Source: Cliona cf. orientalis (Eukaryota; Porifera; Demospongiae; Clionaida; Clionaidae). From it: 64,000 nt of DNA. Of this stretch, positions 21,701 through 32,208 are shown piece by piece. Under the pieces are notes generated by a model. That model had not been told where the DNA came from. It saw nothing but the letters and a program-made list of their open reading frames with translations, and ran no database searches. Made by a program: the position numbers and the translations under genes. The stretch covers positions 682,001 through 746,000 of the forward strand of contig OZ005696.1 of NCBI GenBank assembly GCA_963930775.1, in the 5' to 3' direction. Within the stretch, counting starts at the first letter, position 1, and each line of letters starts with the position of its first letter.

Positions 21701-24463
21701 ATTTAGTATGAATCATAGCGATGTTAAAGGAGTGGGGGTGGGGGTGGGGCTATGGTGTTAAGGAGGTACATGTAGTTACTAACTTGAGAGGAGGAGGGGT
21801 TGGGTGGGGGATGGAATCACACAATTACAAATGTAGCATAACTGGACACCCCAATGCAGTGACGCAATGAAGTCGAAATCAACTCCAGGATTAAACAATA
21901 TTATTTGTCTTACCTCTTGCATCGCTGCTGTCCTTGAGGAGGAAGCACACAGCATCAGCATAGTCTAGTCTACCAGCTTTGAAGAACACTTCAACCAGAG
22001 CCCTGTAAGTGGCTCCACTGCCAAGCCGAGACTTCCATATCCCAAGGGCCTCTCTCCTGTCATCATCATACACAATCATACCATTAGTTGGGCCAATACA
22101 TAATAAGGATATTTGGCACCCCCTACTGAGGAACATTGAGACTCACTCTCTACTTCCCCGATAGGCCAGTATAATTATATTACTGTATACCCTCGCGAAA
22201 GAGGGCCCATGGGCGGTGCACCTTACATTGGGCCAAAATTGGGGGATGGGCCGATATTCGAGGTATCAGTATCACGTTTATACTCGAAAGAGCGCCCAGG
22301 TAAGTTAACCCACGCTAGTTTTATAATTTGAATAAAAGCAGCGGCTACTATTGATTTCCGCCTTATTCAAGCACGGTTACCAACCCAGAGCAAGGGCGGC
22401 CGTGATACTTCACCGTGTGTCATTGAGTGCAGCCGTATTCAGTGGGCGTGGCTATGATCGCTTGCCGTGTACGATCGTTTATTTGTGCTGAAACGTGGCA
22501 TAAAGCTAGCTAGGCTTAGTTTTACGGCTGTTTAGCACATACTTATCTAGATTATTCGAAGTACAGTCCAGCCATTTCATGCATTTGAGCTGAGCTTTCA
22601 AGGCTTTCAAGGGCAGCTACGCATGGGCGCATATTCGAGTAAACACTAGACCTTAGCAGGAAATTGAGCCCAAAGTGGGGGGTGGGCCGACATTCCGTAG
22701 TGGGCCCTCTTTCGCGAGGGTACGGTATATGAAACGATTACCACATCCCTGGCCCTAGGAGCTTCATTGTATATGGTAATGGGTCACTATGTATCTACCG
22801 TACTTAACGTCAAGCGCAGTTCTGAATTATTTTTTTTGGCGCTGTAATTTGAACTTTAACAGTATAGGGAAAAGCCCCCCCCCCCCAAAGACGTAGTCAA
22901 AAGCGGAGACAGTAAGCCCTAAAATATCATTTATTTCACCCCCCAGAACATCACTATCCCAAAATCCTACCACCCCATCAAAAGCTAAGTTAATCTCTTC
23001 ACTACACAGCCGTTCATACTGGGCAAGTGGAAACGGAGGAAACGGAAAATGGAAACTAAAAGCTGAAACGGAAAACTGAAGCGGAAAGTGGAAACGGAAT
23101 AGCTGAAATTGGGAAATGGTCGTCAACAATCGTTGCGCTAATGGCATCTTTGCGCATGCGCGATCTGTTGGGGCTAAGAAATGGTGTCTTTCTCTTGACA
23201 TCTATCACAGCTGGAGCTCGACCTAAGCTTGAGGATTAGGTTATACTAATAGTGACGAGAGATAGAGGTCTAGTTCACAGTTGGCTGCTAGCAACAACAC
23301 ACCACCTCCTATAGTCTCGTCCCCAGACTACACCTCCTATGGGTGAATAGTTACTACAAACAATAGGAAGACTCCAGTATGGCACCCAGACTCTGGGCCA
23401 GAGTACAAGATGCTGAATGCTATATAGACCAGGCAGTAGAATTTGAAGTTGGTGAAGGAAGTCCAGAGTGACAAACTAAATTTAATATCAGTACTCAGTG
23501 TGCTGAGAGATGATTATGGCCCTTCTTCAAGGTCAAAAGTAGCTCAAAATCTGCTTTATTTTTCAATTTATTACCATGCTAAGCAGTGAACTATCAAGTA
23601 AAGAATCACACTGTAGCCAGTAGCTACTAGTCTAACTACTTCAGGCTTGGTACAGTAACTGTTGATGAGCCTATTAAGGGTGAGTCACAAAATAGCTGTA
23701 CTCTACAATCACAACTTGACATCAGTATTACAATAGGAGTCCAGTAGTAGCTAACATAGCCTCGTCACCAGTAGTAACATTAACTAAAATTAATTTTTGC
23801 TACAATTGCATGGTGCTATAATAGCTATTATCACGCCCTCAGACAATGATGATCACCGCTTAATATCACTTGGATGTTTTACTAGGTCTTCACACTAGCT
23901 GCAGGGAACAAATAATATATCAATCTTCATTTTTAATTTTTTTTTCTTATGCATGGCCAGATATCAAAGATACTAGCTCAATGCATGCTCAATACCGTTT
24001 ATATTTCTGACGACCACTACCAAAGATACTAGCTCAATGAACGCACAATACAGTTTATATTCTGACGACCACTACCAATTTTCAGCTTTTCCGTTTCCGC
24101 TTTCCGCTTCATTTTCCGTTTTCCGTTTCCTCCGTTTCCACTTGCCCGTTCATACTCTCCATAATTTTCCTTTCTGACTTTTTTTTGCAATTTTAAGCCA
24201 GATAGCAAGCTGGAGAGAAATTACCTTTGTAGTTTTGGTTGTGTGGGATTCTTGTCTCTGATGTCGCTCCTGTCTGGCTCGCTCAGGCCGAGGTGATCGG
24301 CTATCGCTCCTTCCCAGTCTGTCATTGACTCGGCCATCTTGCCAAGGTGCCGAGGTATCAGTTGACCTCTCTCGTCCCTGTGCTCAAAGTCGATCTCTCG
24401 ATCCAATTTCCATCGATTAGCGTCAGGAACGGAGGATAAAACGGCGTCTAGGCTTCTAGACAT
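18727..24463 (-). CDS. NLR2: Death-NACHT-LRR receptor, complete
   Basis: Exons are 24225-24463 (ATG at 24463), 21914-22056 and 18727-21509. Phases 2 and 1 match across all junctions, giving 1054 codons plus stop. Residues 1-127 form a Death domain split by intron 1. About 221-228 is the Walker A loop GDAGIGKT and about 300-305 is Walker B DGWDEL, followed by winged-helix-like NACHT sequence. The C-terminal half holds LRRs of the NLR type (LDLSDNNLGVPGA, LKLENNDIHASGV) and ends in a highly charged coiled-coil-like tail. Family knowledge: a cytosolic sensor that binds nucleotide, oligomerises, and recruits partners through the Death domain. The last codons read GAG GTG AGC TGA, which is also a good splice donor, so a further exon is possible. 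Intron 1 carries two transposons. No frame damage is seen. Confidence 0.92.
22188..22722. mobile_element. TA-flanked MITE with CCCTCGCGAAAGAGGGC ends
   Basis: The left end TACCCTCGCGAAAGAGGGCC and the right end GGGCCCTCTTTCGCGAGGGTA are perfect inverse over about 20 bp. The inner arms (GGGCCAAAATTGGGG and CCCAAAGTGGGG) are related too. It lies in NLR2 intron 1 and is 535 bp long. Confidence 0.85.
23021..24147. mobile_element. 1.1-kb element with AAACGG-array ends and 9-bp TSD
   Basis: The left arm GGGCAAGTGGAAACGGAGG mirrors the right arm CCTCCGTTTCCACTTGCCC. Both arms continue as degenerate GGAAAC arrays for about 80 bp. GTTCATACT flanks it exactly at 23012-23020 and 24148-24156. No transposase is visible. 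Long array-like inverted ends with a 9-bp target duplication fit a Mutator-like non-autonomous element. It sits in NLR2 intron 1. Confidence 0.88.
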
Positions 24464-25283
24464 CGCTCAAGAAATCCAACAAAATAGCGAATGTATCGGA
24501 AGTGTACTCTCGTGCCCAGCTAGCCCCCCGATCCGAGGAAGTGCTATTGGTTGTGTCATAGATTATATGGTTGTGTACCCCCTGATCTAAATCACGCGAT
24601 CTATTATAAAAAGTTTGCGCTGGTCCATGGTGCACACTAGTCTCGTGGCCCAGCCCCCTTAAACGCACGCGAAAAAGGGGTCTGGCAACATTGTGTATAA
24701 CGAGTTGTCCAAAGCTCAAGAATGTGGCGCGACCAATCAGATCACTCCATTTGCAATCAAATCGCTATAATTATATATTCGCGTATTATAAACATATGCG
24801 TCTTTTTTCATTTGAGTCGTGCTCCACCAGTACCGAAGATCTACTGACTCCTCGAGAAGTGTGTGCGGCAAAGACGACAAAACGACTGATGGCAGCAAAA
24901 ATAGAACAGTTCGGACGCAAAAAGCTGACTGTAGTTTCAAATTTAAACGAGAGACCGCTCGAACTCTGAAGATTTACTTCGAAAAGGTGAGTGATAGAGG
25001 CAATGATACTATCATAGAGGATCAATATGGAAGAACGACTCGCGAAAATACTAACAGGTCCCCGAAAACCAAACCCTGTCACGCTAACGCGAAAATTTGG
25101 AGTCGTTCATCCATATTGAAAACGATAGCGATCGTAAAAGAGGTCGTTTTGGCCAGCAAACAGTAGACTAGTTTTCGAATTTAAAACGCGAAACCGCAAG
25201 TACGCAAATATTGCATTCCGCTGCGACAACTCGTTGTACCAAGAGTAAATAAAGGAGGGGGAACTATTTACTCTTGGTTGTAC

Positions 25284-26718
25284 GGGTTGGTGCAAAACCT
25301 GGACTGTGGACTCTGGACTGGACTCATGGACTGGACTGTGGACTGAGATTTGGACTCGATTTTGGACCGATGCGCTGGGCGATGACGACCATTTCCAACA
25401 ATCAAGAGTAAAATTTACAATAAACTGTACGTTGCGTTGGAGGCCGATACCGGTAGAATGGGCTATGAATGTACTAAGGAGCTGCTTGTATTTATAAAGC
25501 ATGTAGAGGTAGAGCTGATTATTTCCCTTGGAAAATTGGTGAAGGGTGCATCTCCTCAGGGCATTGGGCATCAAGTTGAGACTCCGATGCAGTGAAAGAT
25601 AGTCTCATTCAGCAGTAGCCAAAACCTTTTCTACTTAGTGTGTAATTTGAGCAATACAGAGTACAATGACACTGATACAATGAGTTAAAAAAAACCATGT
25701 AATGGAGATAAAAAAGTTGGTTCAAAACAAGATAGCGGTCTCATTCCCAGCCCCCTTTCAAGCATACGGAGCTGGGGACGAGGGACTTGATAATGACCAT
25801 AGCTCTACAACTGAGAGAGTAGGCCAAAGAAGCCTTGAACGCAGACTGATTTTCAAGGAGCCTGAATTCGAGACTAAGTTTGAGCATAAGGTAGATACTT
25901 TCTATATCCAGATCTTTGTATTATAGTGTTTTTATAAATCTACTCTGACTAGCGATTTCCAACCTCCAAATTTCACTGATTTTTCCGCGGATTATCTTTT
26001 AGTGGAATATCAATGTTCGAGCATCAGAAGGTAGCTCTCCACGAGCTCTATCCAACGGTGCTTGTAACGTGTCCGTAGATAAAACCGTTACGTAGCCACG
26101 CCCATCTAAACTTTCCTCATAGAAACTTAATACAAACAAAAACGAAGCTAGCAGCGGTTCCGCGGAACCGATTTGCACGGTTAAGGCGTCAGTAGATAGC
26201 TCATTCAGTGAGCTATCCAGCGCATTTTTTTCCGTGAGTGTACCCCTAGCCAGAGCTGAGATATTTTCGATTTACTGGAGGCCCTTGGAGGTTGGACATC
26301 GCTACTCTGACTTATCCCGAGTCTCCACATAACTTGAGCGCGTGAGGGTATGGGGCTATTAGTCTCATTGTCCCCTTAGCCTTCGTAGGCGTCTCGGTGA
26401 TATTGAAGTCCATTCCTGTGAGGAGATGCCATCCCAGCCGGGCTCACCGATTTTGCAACTTCTACATGCTTACAAGTAGCCTCCAGGATAGCTCCTTGTG
26501 ACTTAACCTCGTACCCTGAAGGGCCTGGGAACGTACGTACAAGACTGCTTGTGACTAGCCTAGCTTGCAGTTGTAGTACACGGTGCCTTCTATCCATAGT
26601 CTCTTGGAAATGGTCGTCATTGCCCTGCGCATCAGTCCAAAATCGAGTCCAAATCTCAGTCCACAGTCCAGTCCATGAGTCCAGTCCAGAGTCCAGAGTC
26701 CAGGTTTTGCACCTACCC
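25284..26718. mobile_element. Middle element of the nest, TGGAC-array ends, 9-bp TSD
   Basis: Inverted arms of about 105 bp begin GGGTTGGTGCAAAACCTGGA and contain a degenerate TGGACTGGAC array. TGGTTGTAC flanks it exactly (25275-25283 and 26719-26727). The same family lies at 41926-42855. No transposase frame is recognised. Confidence 0.92.
25951..26303. mobile_element. Inner element of the nest, 9-bp TSD
   Basis: The ends AGCGATTTCCAACCTCC and GGAGGTTGGACATCGCT are inverse. ACTCTGACT flanks it exactly (25942-25950 and 26304-26312). The empty site, with a single ACTCTGACT, is present in the related element at 41926-42855. Confidence 0.92.
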
Positions 26719-27198
26719 TGGTTGTACACAATGTTACCAGACCCCTTTTCGCGTGCGTTTAGGGGGCTGGGTCACGAGACTAAGTGCACACAACATCATA
26801 TGTACATCTATACACATCTATAATGGTCACAATATTAAAGACAAATACTGGCTACAAAACTATAACTGAGGTATAGAAATCAGTTCTAGTAACTGCTGAC
26901 AGTAGCAGATACATGTGGTTTATAAAGATGGCGTCCATGATCCATCCATCTGGCTCAGCTCTCCTCATCAAAGTGGAGCTGTCTTGGTCGGAGGAGAAAG
27001 CTCCTAGCCTCCTCTGTCAGCACCCTCTGGTCAGCAGTCTGACCACAGGCATACTTAGACCACTCAGCAGGAAGCTGTGGATGGGGGAGGTTAGATGATT
27101 GAATTTGAAGCAGTAAGATTTGCTGGGATTTTACCTTTGTTTTCTGCGATGGTGTTTCAGAGAGTGATTTGTTGATAGCCTCAGTCATCCTGGATCTC

Positions 27199-27201
<3 letters not shown>

Positions 27202-27285
<84 letters not shown>
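27202..27285 (+). repeat. (AG)42 microsatellite at a splice acceptor
   Basis: A perfect AG run on the plus strand reads as CT on the coding strand, directly before the CTGCAG acceptor of the 63-bp exon of copy A. Lengths in the paralogues differ: 92 bp at 43392-43483, 26 bp at 34597-34622 and 14 bp at 52810-52823. Confidence 0.95.
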
Positions 27286-27288
<3 letters not shown>

Positions 27289-28412
27289 GTCAATACTTCA
27301 TTAATCAAAACCATCACTATTCCCTCACCTTGCTGTCGGCTCTCTTGTCTGAGAAGATGAACCAAGGAGGGACACTTTGAAGGTGGCTCTGGTGACCTGA
27401 GCTGGCCTGCTGGGGGGAGGAGCACACTGAGCCACCCCACTTGCTGTGCTGGGGACCCACCAGCGAGGTATTGCCCATCAAATTCACACTGCTACTGAGA
27501 TTGGTCGGGTACGCTACTGGCTGTGTAGTGTGAGCCTGTGGATTGTAGAACGACGATATCCCGGGCAAAAATCCGGGAAGACAGACTGGAGAGGTGGCGT
27601 AGCTCTGCATGGGGACGAAGCTGCCAAATGCAGGCACGATGGGGTTAAACGGATAACCAAGAGCGGGGTTGATGAGTGTAGCTTGTGGCGAGAGGAGAGT
27701 GGTTTGGTTTGGTAGCGCTGCTGACTTTTGTAGCATGGGGTAGACAGTGGCCATACTCTGATGTGGTAGAGCGTTAGCCTGGTGGGGCTGATGTTGTCCC
27801 TGCGATAACACAAGGCTGGCCGCAAGCTGTGGAATACTACTAGCACTGTAGCTTGGAGTGGGCGGGGCAAGGGGTGGAGCCCGGGGTTGTGCTGACTCAG
27901 CAGTCATCGATGGGCGGAGTTGTCCGATGATGGTGCTGGATGTGGACGGTGCTTGTGTGTGTGGAGGTGGAGAGGGGGAGAGTGTTTGGGAGGGTGCGGT
28001 TGAGGTCACAGAGGTCACCAATGGGCTGGGCTGGTGGGTGTGGTCAGCCTTGGCGATGGGACTGCAGGCATTCTCCAGTAGGGGGCTGAGTTTGGTGCGA
28101 GCTTTGCTCTTTCTTCGCTTGTGCTGGTGTGGGTGGGCCAGGGGTGTGGTCTTCAACTTCTTCACTGGGAGTTCAGAGTCACTTCCACTCGAGGGCTAAG
28201 GGGAAAAAAAATCAGATGCATATAATATTATACGGTAAAGCGACATTTTTCTGCACGAGTTTTATTTATGCGAATAATGTGAGTCAAGCGGCGGTCGCAT
28301 AAATTTGTATCAAATATATATTGTCACGCCATGTTTGTAATGCATGCAACATCTAAATGCATAAATAAAAACTGCGTAAATTTCTCAAGAGGCCCGTTTG
28401 ACCGATTCGCAT

Positions 28413-29480
28413 ACCGTATTACCTCTAATTTAATGGACACCAGAAAAATAATTATTTTAGCCAATGTCCGCTATAATTAGAGCACACGAAAATAGCCGGC
28501 GTTCGAAGTGTCCGATGAATTAGAACACACTTTCATGCATGCGCATTCGGTCAAATGGATGTTTATTGATTTGTTCATTTCACAGTCTCTGACAGATTTC
28601 TCTAAACTGAGTGGCTCCAGTGGCAGCACTGCGGGTGAAGACCACACCCACCTCAACACCGGCTTCCTCTCGCCGCTGGCCGCAGACCACGCCCACTCCA
28701 AGCAACAGTTCACCTTTTCTCCGTCCATCTTCCTCAGCCGTCCCGGTGACGATTCATCAAACCCCTCCCCACAGCAGTCGAGACCCACCTCCCTCCACCC
28801 TCCTCGTCAAGGAGGGGGAAATCGCTCTGCCCCTACTATTTTGGCCACTAATTGCCCCGTTGGTACACTGAGTCCGAGCTCAGAGAGTGACGCTGGAGTG
28901 GGGGAGGAGTTTGTAACGTCCACGCCCATCAAGAGGGACAAGGAGAACATGCACGGAGCCCACAGGGGAGCCGAGGGCGGAGGGGGCGTGGCTGGAGGAG
29001 GAGGAGGGGCGTGGTCTCCGTGTATCCTCCAGACTAGCGGTGGCACTAGGAGACATTTCCTCAGGGAGACTAACGATGTAAGAATTCTAGTAAAAAATTC
29101 CAAACTATAGAACTGATTTACCATAAAGGCATATTATACATTTTTCGGCGCGTGAAAATAATTACCGTATTGTCTCTAATTTAACGGACATCTCTAATTA
29201 TCCGGACACCATTTCGAATTATTTTTTTACCTCTAATTACACCGGACAGTCAATGAAGTTTGAGTTTTTGTTCTAATTATCCCGACATCGTTGGACAGCT
29301 CGCGCTAGCGTGGTTACTGCTGATCGAGCAAAATTTGCAATGGACAGCTGCTTCTTTGGTGGTACTGAAGGAGGCGAGTTGTTCTCTTTCCCACCATGAA
29401 CAGGGAGCTCCAGGTACCGTCTCATTTTCTCAATCTCTGCAGCTGCTCGATCGCACACCCATTAACAAGGTCAAGAAATT
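28413..29480. other. Inverted segment with similar transposon sequence at both ends
   Basis: The segment holding exon four of copy A is reversed relative to the intact copy at 53960-54540. Near both ends lie related sequences starting ACCGTATTRYCTCTAATTTA and containing GGACA blocks (28413-28510 and 29163-29290). The intact copy has one continuous site reading GATTTGCATAATTTTT where copy A is split. The inversion therefore coincides with MITE insertions. Confidence 0.7.
28586..29077 (+). pseudogene. Inverted exon four of Ser/Pro-rich gene copy A
   Basis: This 492-bp plus-strand frame has its own acceptor TTTCACAG and donor GATGTAAGA and is colinear with exon 54000-54491 of the intact gene on the minus strand. 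It encodes the same Ser/Pro-rich segment with TSTPIKRDKENM and a Gly-rich run. No reading frame damage is seen, but neighbouring exons of its gene lie on the opposite strand. Confidence 0.85.
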
Positions 29481-30950
29481 TTAACGAGGAGAAAAATTTG
29501 GCACTCTAGCTTAATACATACATGTGTACATATATGAGGTTCTTTCTAGTTCACATAACTTGGTCAAAAATGCAAAAATTTCATTCATAATGCTTGGTCA
29601 AAACACCAAAAAATTGATTATCTTAGTACAATGGTTAGTGTTGAGATTGCTGTACCTGTTTTCTGTGTCTCCTTCGATCCCTCTTGAGGATGTGGGGGGT
29701 GTGGCTCTTCCTAGAGGGGGAGGGGCCTACAGCTGCTGCCGTGGACGACTCTAGATACACGGCCCTGTCTTCATCATGACTGGAAAAAGATGCATCTGGA
29801 GGAGAGGGAGGAATGGAGAGAAAATTAATGATTTAACTTAGAACTTCTGAAAAATAATTTCTATAATGGATAATTATGCATGGTAAAATTGGAAAAAAAG
29901 TCAAAAAATCTCACAAATTCTGGAATGGAAGTAAATCAGTTAAGCAACTTAGAATGTCTGAAATGGACGACTATATAATTTAGTGGTAAAATCCTGAAGT
30001 ATTGTATATCAGAGTACATACCCTGCTGCGGTGTGATCTTCATTCCAGCCAGTCTCTCCTGCACTGAGGTACCAGCTGAAGTGTTCACATCAGACATCTC
30101 ACTGTCCAACAGAGCCACCGTACTGAGCATGCCCAGTGAGTCGTTGAGGACATCCTCACTCTTATTGGTGGGCGTGGTCATCTGCTGCTGGCCAAGTGCC
30201 TGTAGGATGTTAGCGTTGAACGGTGACGCTGTGATGCTGCTGTTGTGAGAGTGAGGGTGTGAGGGGGTGAGCCTTGGCTGATGTGAACCTGATGACCCCT
30301 TCAACAATATACCTGGACCTGAGAGAATATACACACAATGATACACACACATACATGTAGTTATCTGACAGTAATTGGGGTGCATGAGATGCATCAGACT
30401 ATTTTGTTGGTAGTTGACCACTGTTCGATCATCGTTGGCCTACTCTATGATGATCCAACCCCTTCCCATAGCCGGCAAATTGCCTACAAAAAACCTTGGT
30501 TGCTAGGCAACTACCAACAAATGATCAGGTGCTGGTGTGTAGGGTGGGAATAACCACTCAAAATACACTCTCTTCCTCCTTAAAACTTGTGGTCTGCACA
30601 CCCTCAACAATTGACATACACCTCTCCCTCCACTTAGAGTAAACCCCTACATTAATGATGTTTTAGTACGAGTATATACAATCATATACATGTTCGTACA
30701 CACCTCTGTTGTTTTTATCACAGGAACGAAGCCACAAAAGTGACCACGAAGCACACACAACTTGAATTCAATTCACATTGGAATTTTGAATAATCTAAAC
30801 AGAGGTCATCCTAGCAAACCAGCCTACAACTCCAGTAGAGCACCACATACCCAAACTTTTAACATACCCTCCTCACCTCTTCAAATAGCATCTTATGACC
30901 CTAAATCGTACATTTTTAATAAATACATACCATATTGTGAGAAACTTTGG

Positions 30951-31095
30951 TGAGGTTTTTAATTTGGCGAATTCAGCATAGATCGCCAAATGGCATACAT
31001 GCCTACGTATGATGGTAAGGCTTCAGATTACCAAATTTAAACTTCGCCAATACCAATGGAGAGCCATTTTACCAAATTTAATGCTAGCCAAAGTT
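30951..31095. mobile_element. AACTTTGG-end MITE, copy 2
   Basis: Same terminal blocks as the copy at 9073-9252. It also occurs at the equivalent place in the other long copy (56078-56228), so it predates that duplication. Confidence 0.65.
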
Positions 31096-31569
31096 ACCCA
31101 AATTACCCGTTGTATGGTAGTACATCTTACCATTTAGTAGTCCAGTGTTGGTTGAAGGACTTTTAGTTGAGTTGGCAGCTTCTGCTACAGTAGCTCTAGG
31201 TGGCCTCACCGTAAGCTGTCCCCATGTCCCTCCGCCACTTTGATGGGTAGTAGACCGACTCGGAGTGTGAAACAGCTGACCAATGGAATGGCTGCTAGCT
31301 CTCTCGGCTGTGTTCCCTTGCGCCGAAGGGCGTCTTGGTCGCTCGTTTCGCGAGAGGGGCGTGGCAGACGTCGAGGAAAAGCTTCGTGGCGTCACGGAAT
31401 TGCTGGGAGGAGAGCGTTTTTGTCCAACTTCATCGGAAAGGATGACCGAAATGGAGAAGGGGTTTCTGGGTGTGTCTCCGTCAGCTCCAATGGCCCCACC
31501 TCCCCCTCCTCCTCCTCCTCCAGGAGGGTTGGGGGGAGTCTGGACTAGTGACTGACTCGTAGCAAACAT

Positions 31570-31592
31570 ACTTGACTCTTTCTCTCTCTGAT

Positions 31593-31642
<50 letters not shown>

Positions 31643-32208
31643 TTATGCATGACATTGTGTACATTTTTCTGCTGGCAGTACTGAAGTACACACTTTAATT
31701 GTCTCTCTCCCTCTTTCACACTTAAAACGTGGCTACAGTGTATTGTACGCACTAATTAGCAAGACAAGCCGCTCCAACTATTAACACAGCCGCCAAACAC
31801 ACTATACAGAGAGAGCGCGGCGCTACCGCCCGCCATATCTGACCCACTTTACCGCTCTCTCTCGTTACCTCTACTCTTATTTCTTCTCACCTTTGTGCTT
31901 GTTTCTTCACGTTATTTCACTCGAGAATTCGCTCAACTCTTCGCAAAACGATGCTTCTCTCTTCTCTTGTTTACTAAACTTTTTAGCAACACAGACCGCT
32001 TCTTCCCGCCAAAATTGCTGCTAAGTCTCGTGACCAAAATGTTGTCACGCGCTACGCGCACATGAAGCCATATAAGTACAGGTGTCTCGCCAGCCCTGAT
32101 CGATCGCGAATTCGAAGCGAACTTCAAGATTTCACAGTAAACGGGCTCTCTCGTTTGCGACGAGGTTTGCGACAGGCAGATAGTATCACTAACGAACGCT
32201 TGTTTCAA
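31570..32208. promoter_or_regulatory. Shared divergent promoter region, copy A
   Basis: The stretch between the first exon of the Pro-rich gene (minus) and the DUF4476-like gene (plus) is strongly conserved with 56686-57298, including a purine/pyrimidine-rich block CTCTCTCGTTACCTCTACTC and GGCGGCGC-like GC patches. Conservation and gene orientation suggest a bidirectional promoter. No TATA box is assigned. A GT microsatellite (31592-31639) lies next to the first exon. Confidence 0.5.
31592..31639 (+). repeat. (GT)n microsatellite
   Basis: Alternating GT over about 48 bp with one interruption. The paralogous site near 56707-56738 is shorter. Confidence 0.9.

Larger units (their letters stand above)
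24638..26782. mobile_element. Outer TAGTCTC-end element of a triple nest
   Basis: The left arm TAGTCTCGTGGCCCAGCCCC (24638 on) runs into AAGGGGTCTGGCAACATTGT; the right arm (about 26719-26782) is its inverse, ending CACGAGACTA. Flanking GGTGCACAC (24629-24637) and AGTGCACAC (26783-26791) give a 9-bp duplication with one mismatch. Without the element nested at 25284-26718 it would be about 0.7 kb. Its left arm begins 175 bp upstream of the NLR2 start codon. Confidence 0.85.
26955..31569 (-). pseudogene. Ser/Pro-rich gene copy A with one inverted exon
   Basis: Six of the seven exons of the gene at 52563-56685 are present on the minus strand with intact splice sites and matching lengths: 31131-31569, 30022-30318, 29656-29795, 27329-28195, 27135-27197 and 26955-27074. 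The 492-bp fourth exon is also intact but lies inverted at 28586-29077 on the plus strand. Exons three and five are both at phase 0 on the joining side, so skipping the inverted exon keeps the frame and would give a protein about 164 residues shorter. The gene may therefore still be expressed. Otherwise it is a pseudogene. Function is not recognised. Its 3' end is 2.5 kb upstream of NLR2, enlarged by the transposon nest. Confidence 0.8.

Noticed and set aside
25107..25574. 155-codon minus-strand frame in the transposon nest
   Set aside because: It spans an element boundary and the TGGAC array and shows no transposase motif; a related frame at 41554-42207 merges NLR3 exon 1 with the same element.
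27446..28199. Long plus-strand open frames over the Pro-rich fifth exon
   Set aside because: They are antisense shadows of a low-complexity coding exon; the minus-strand frame has matching splice sites, phases and paralogues.
31240..31555. Plus-strand frames over the Pro-rich first exon
   Set aside because: Antisense to a coding exon and without splice support or family motifs.
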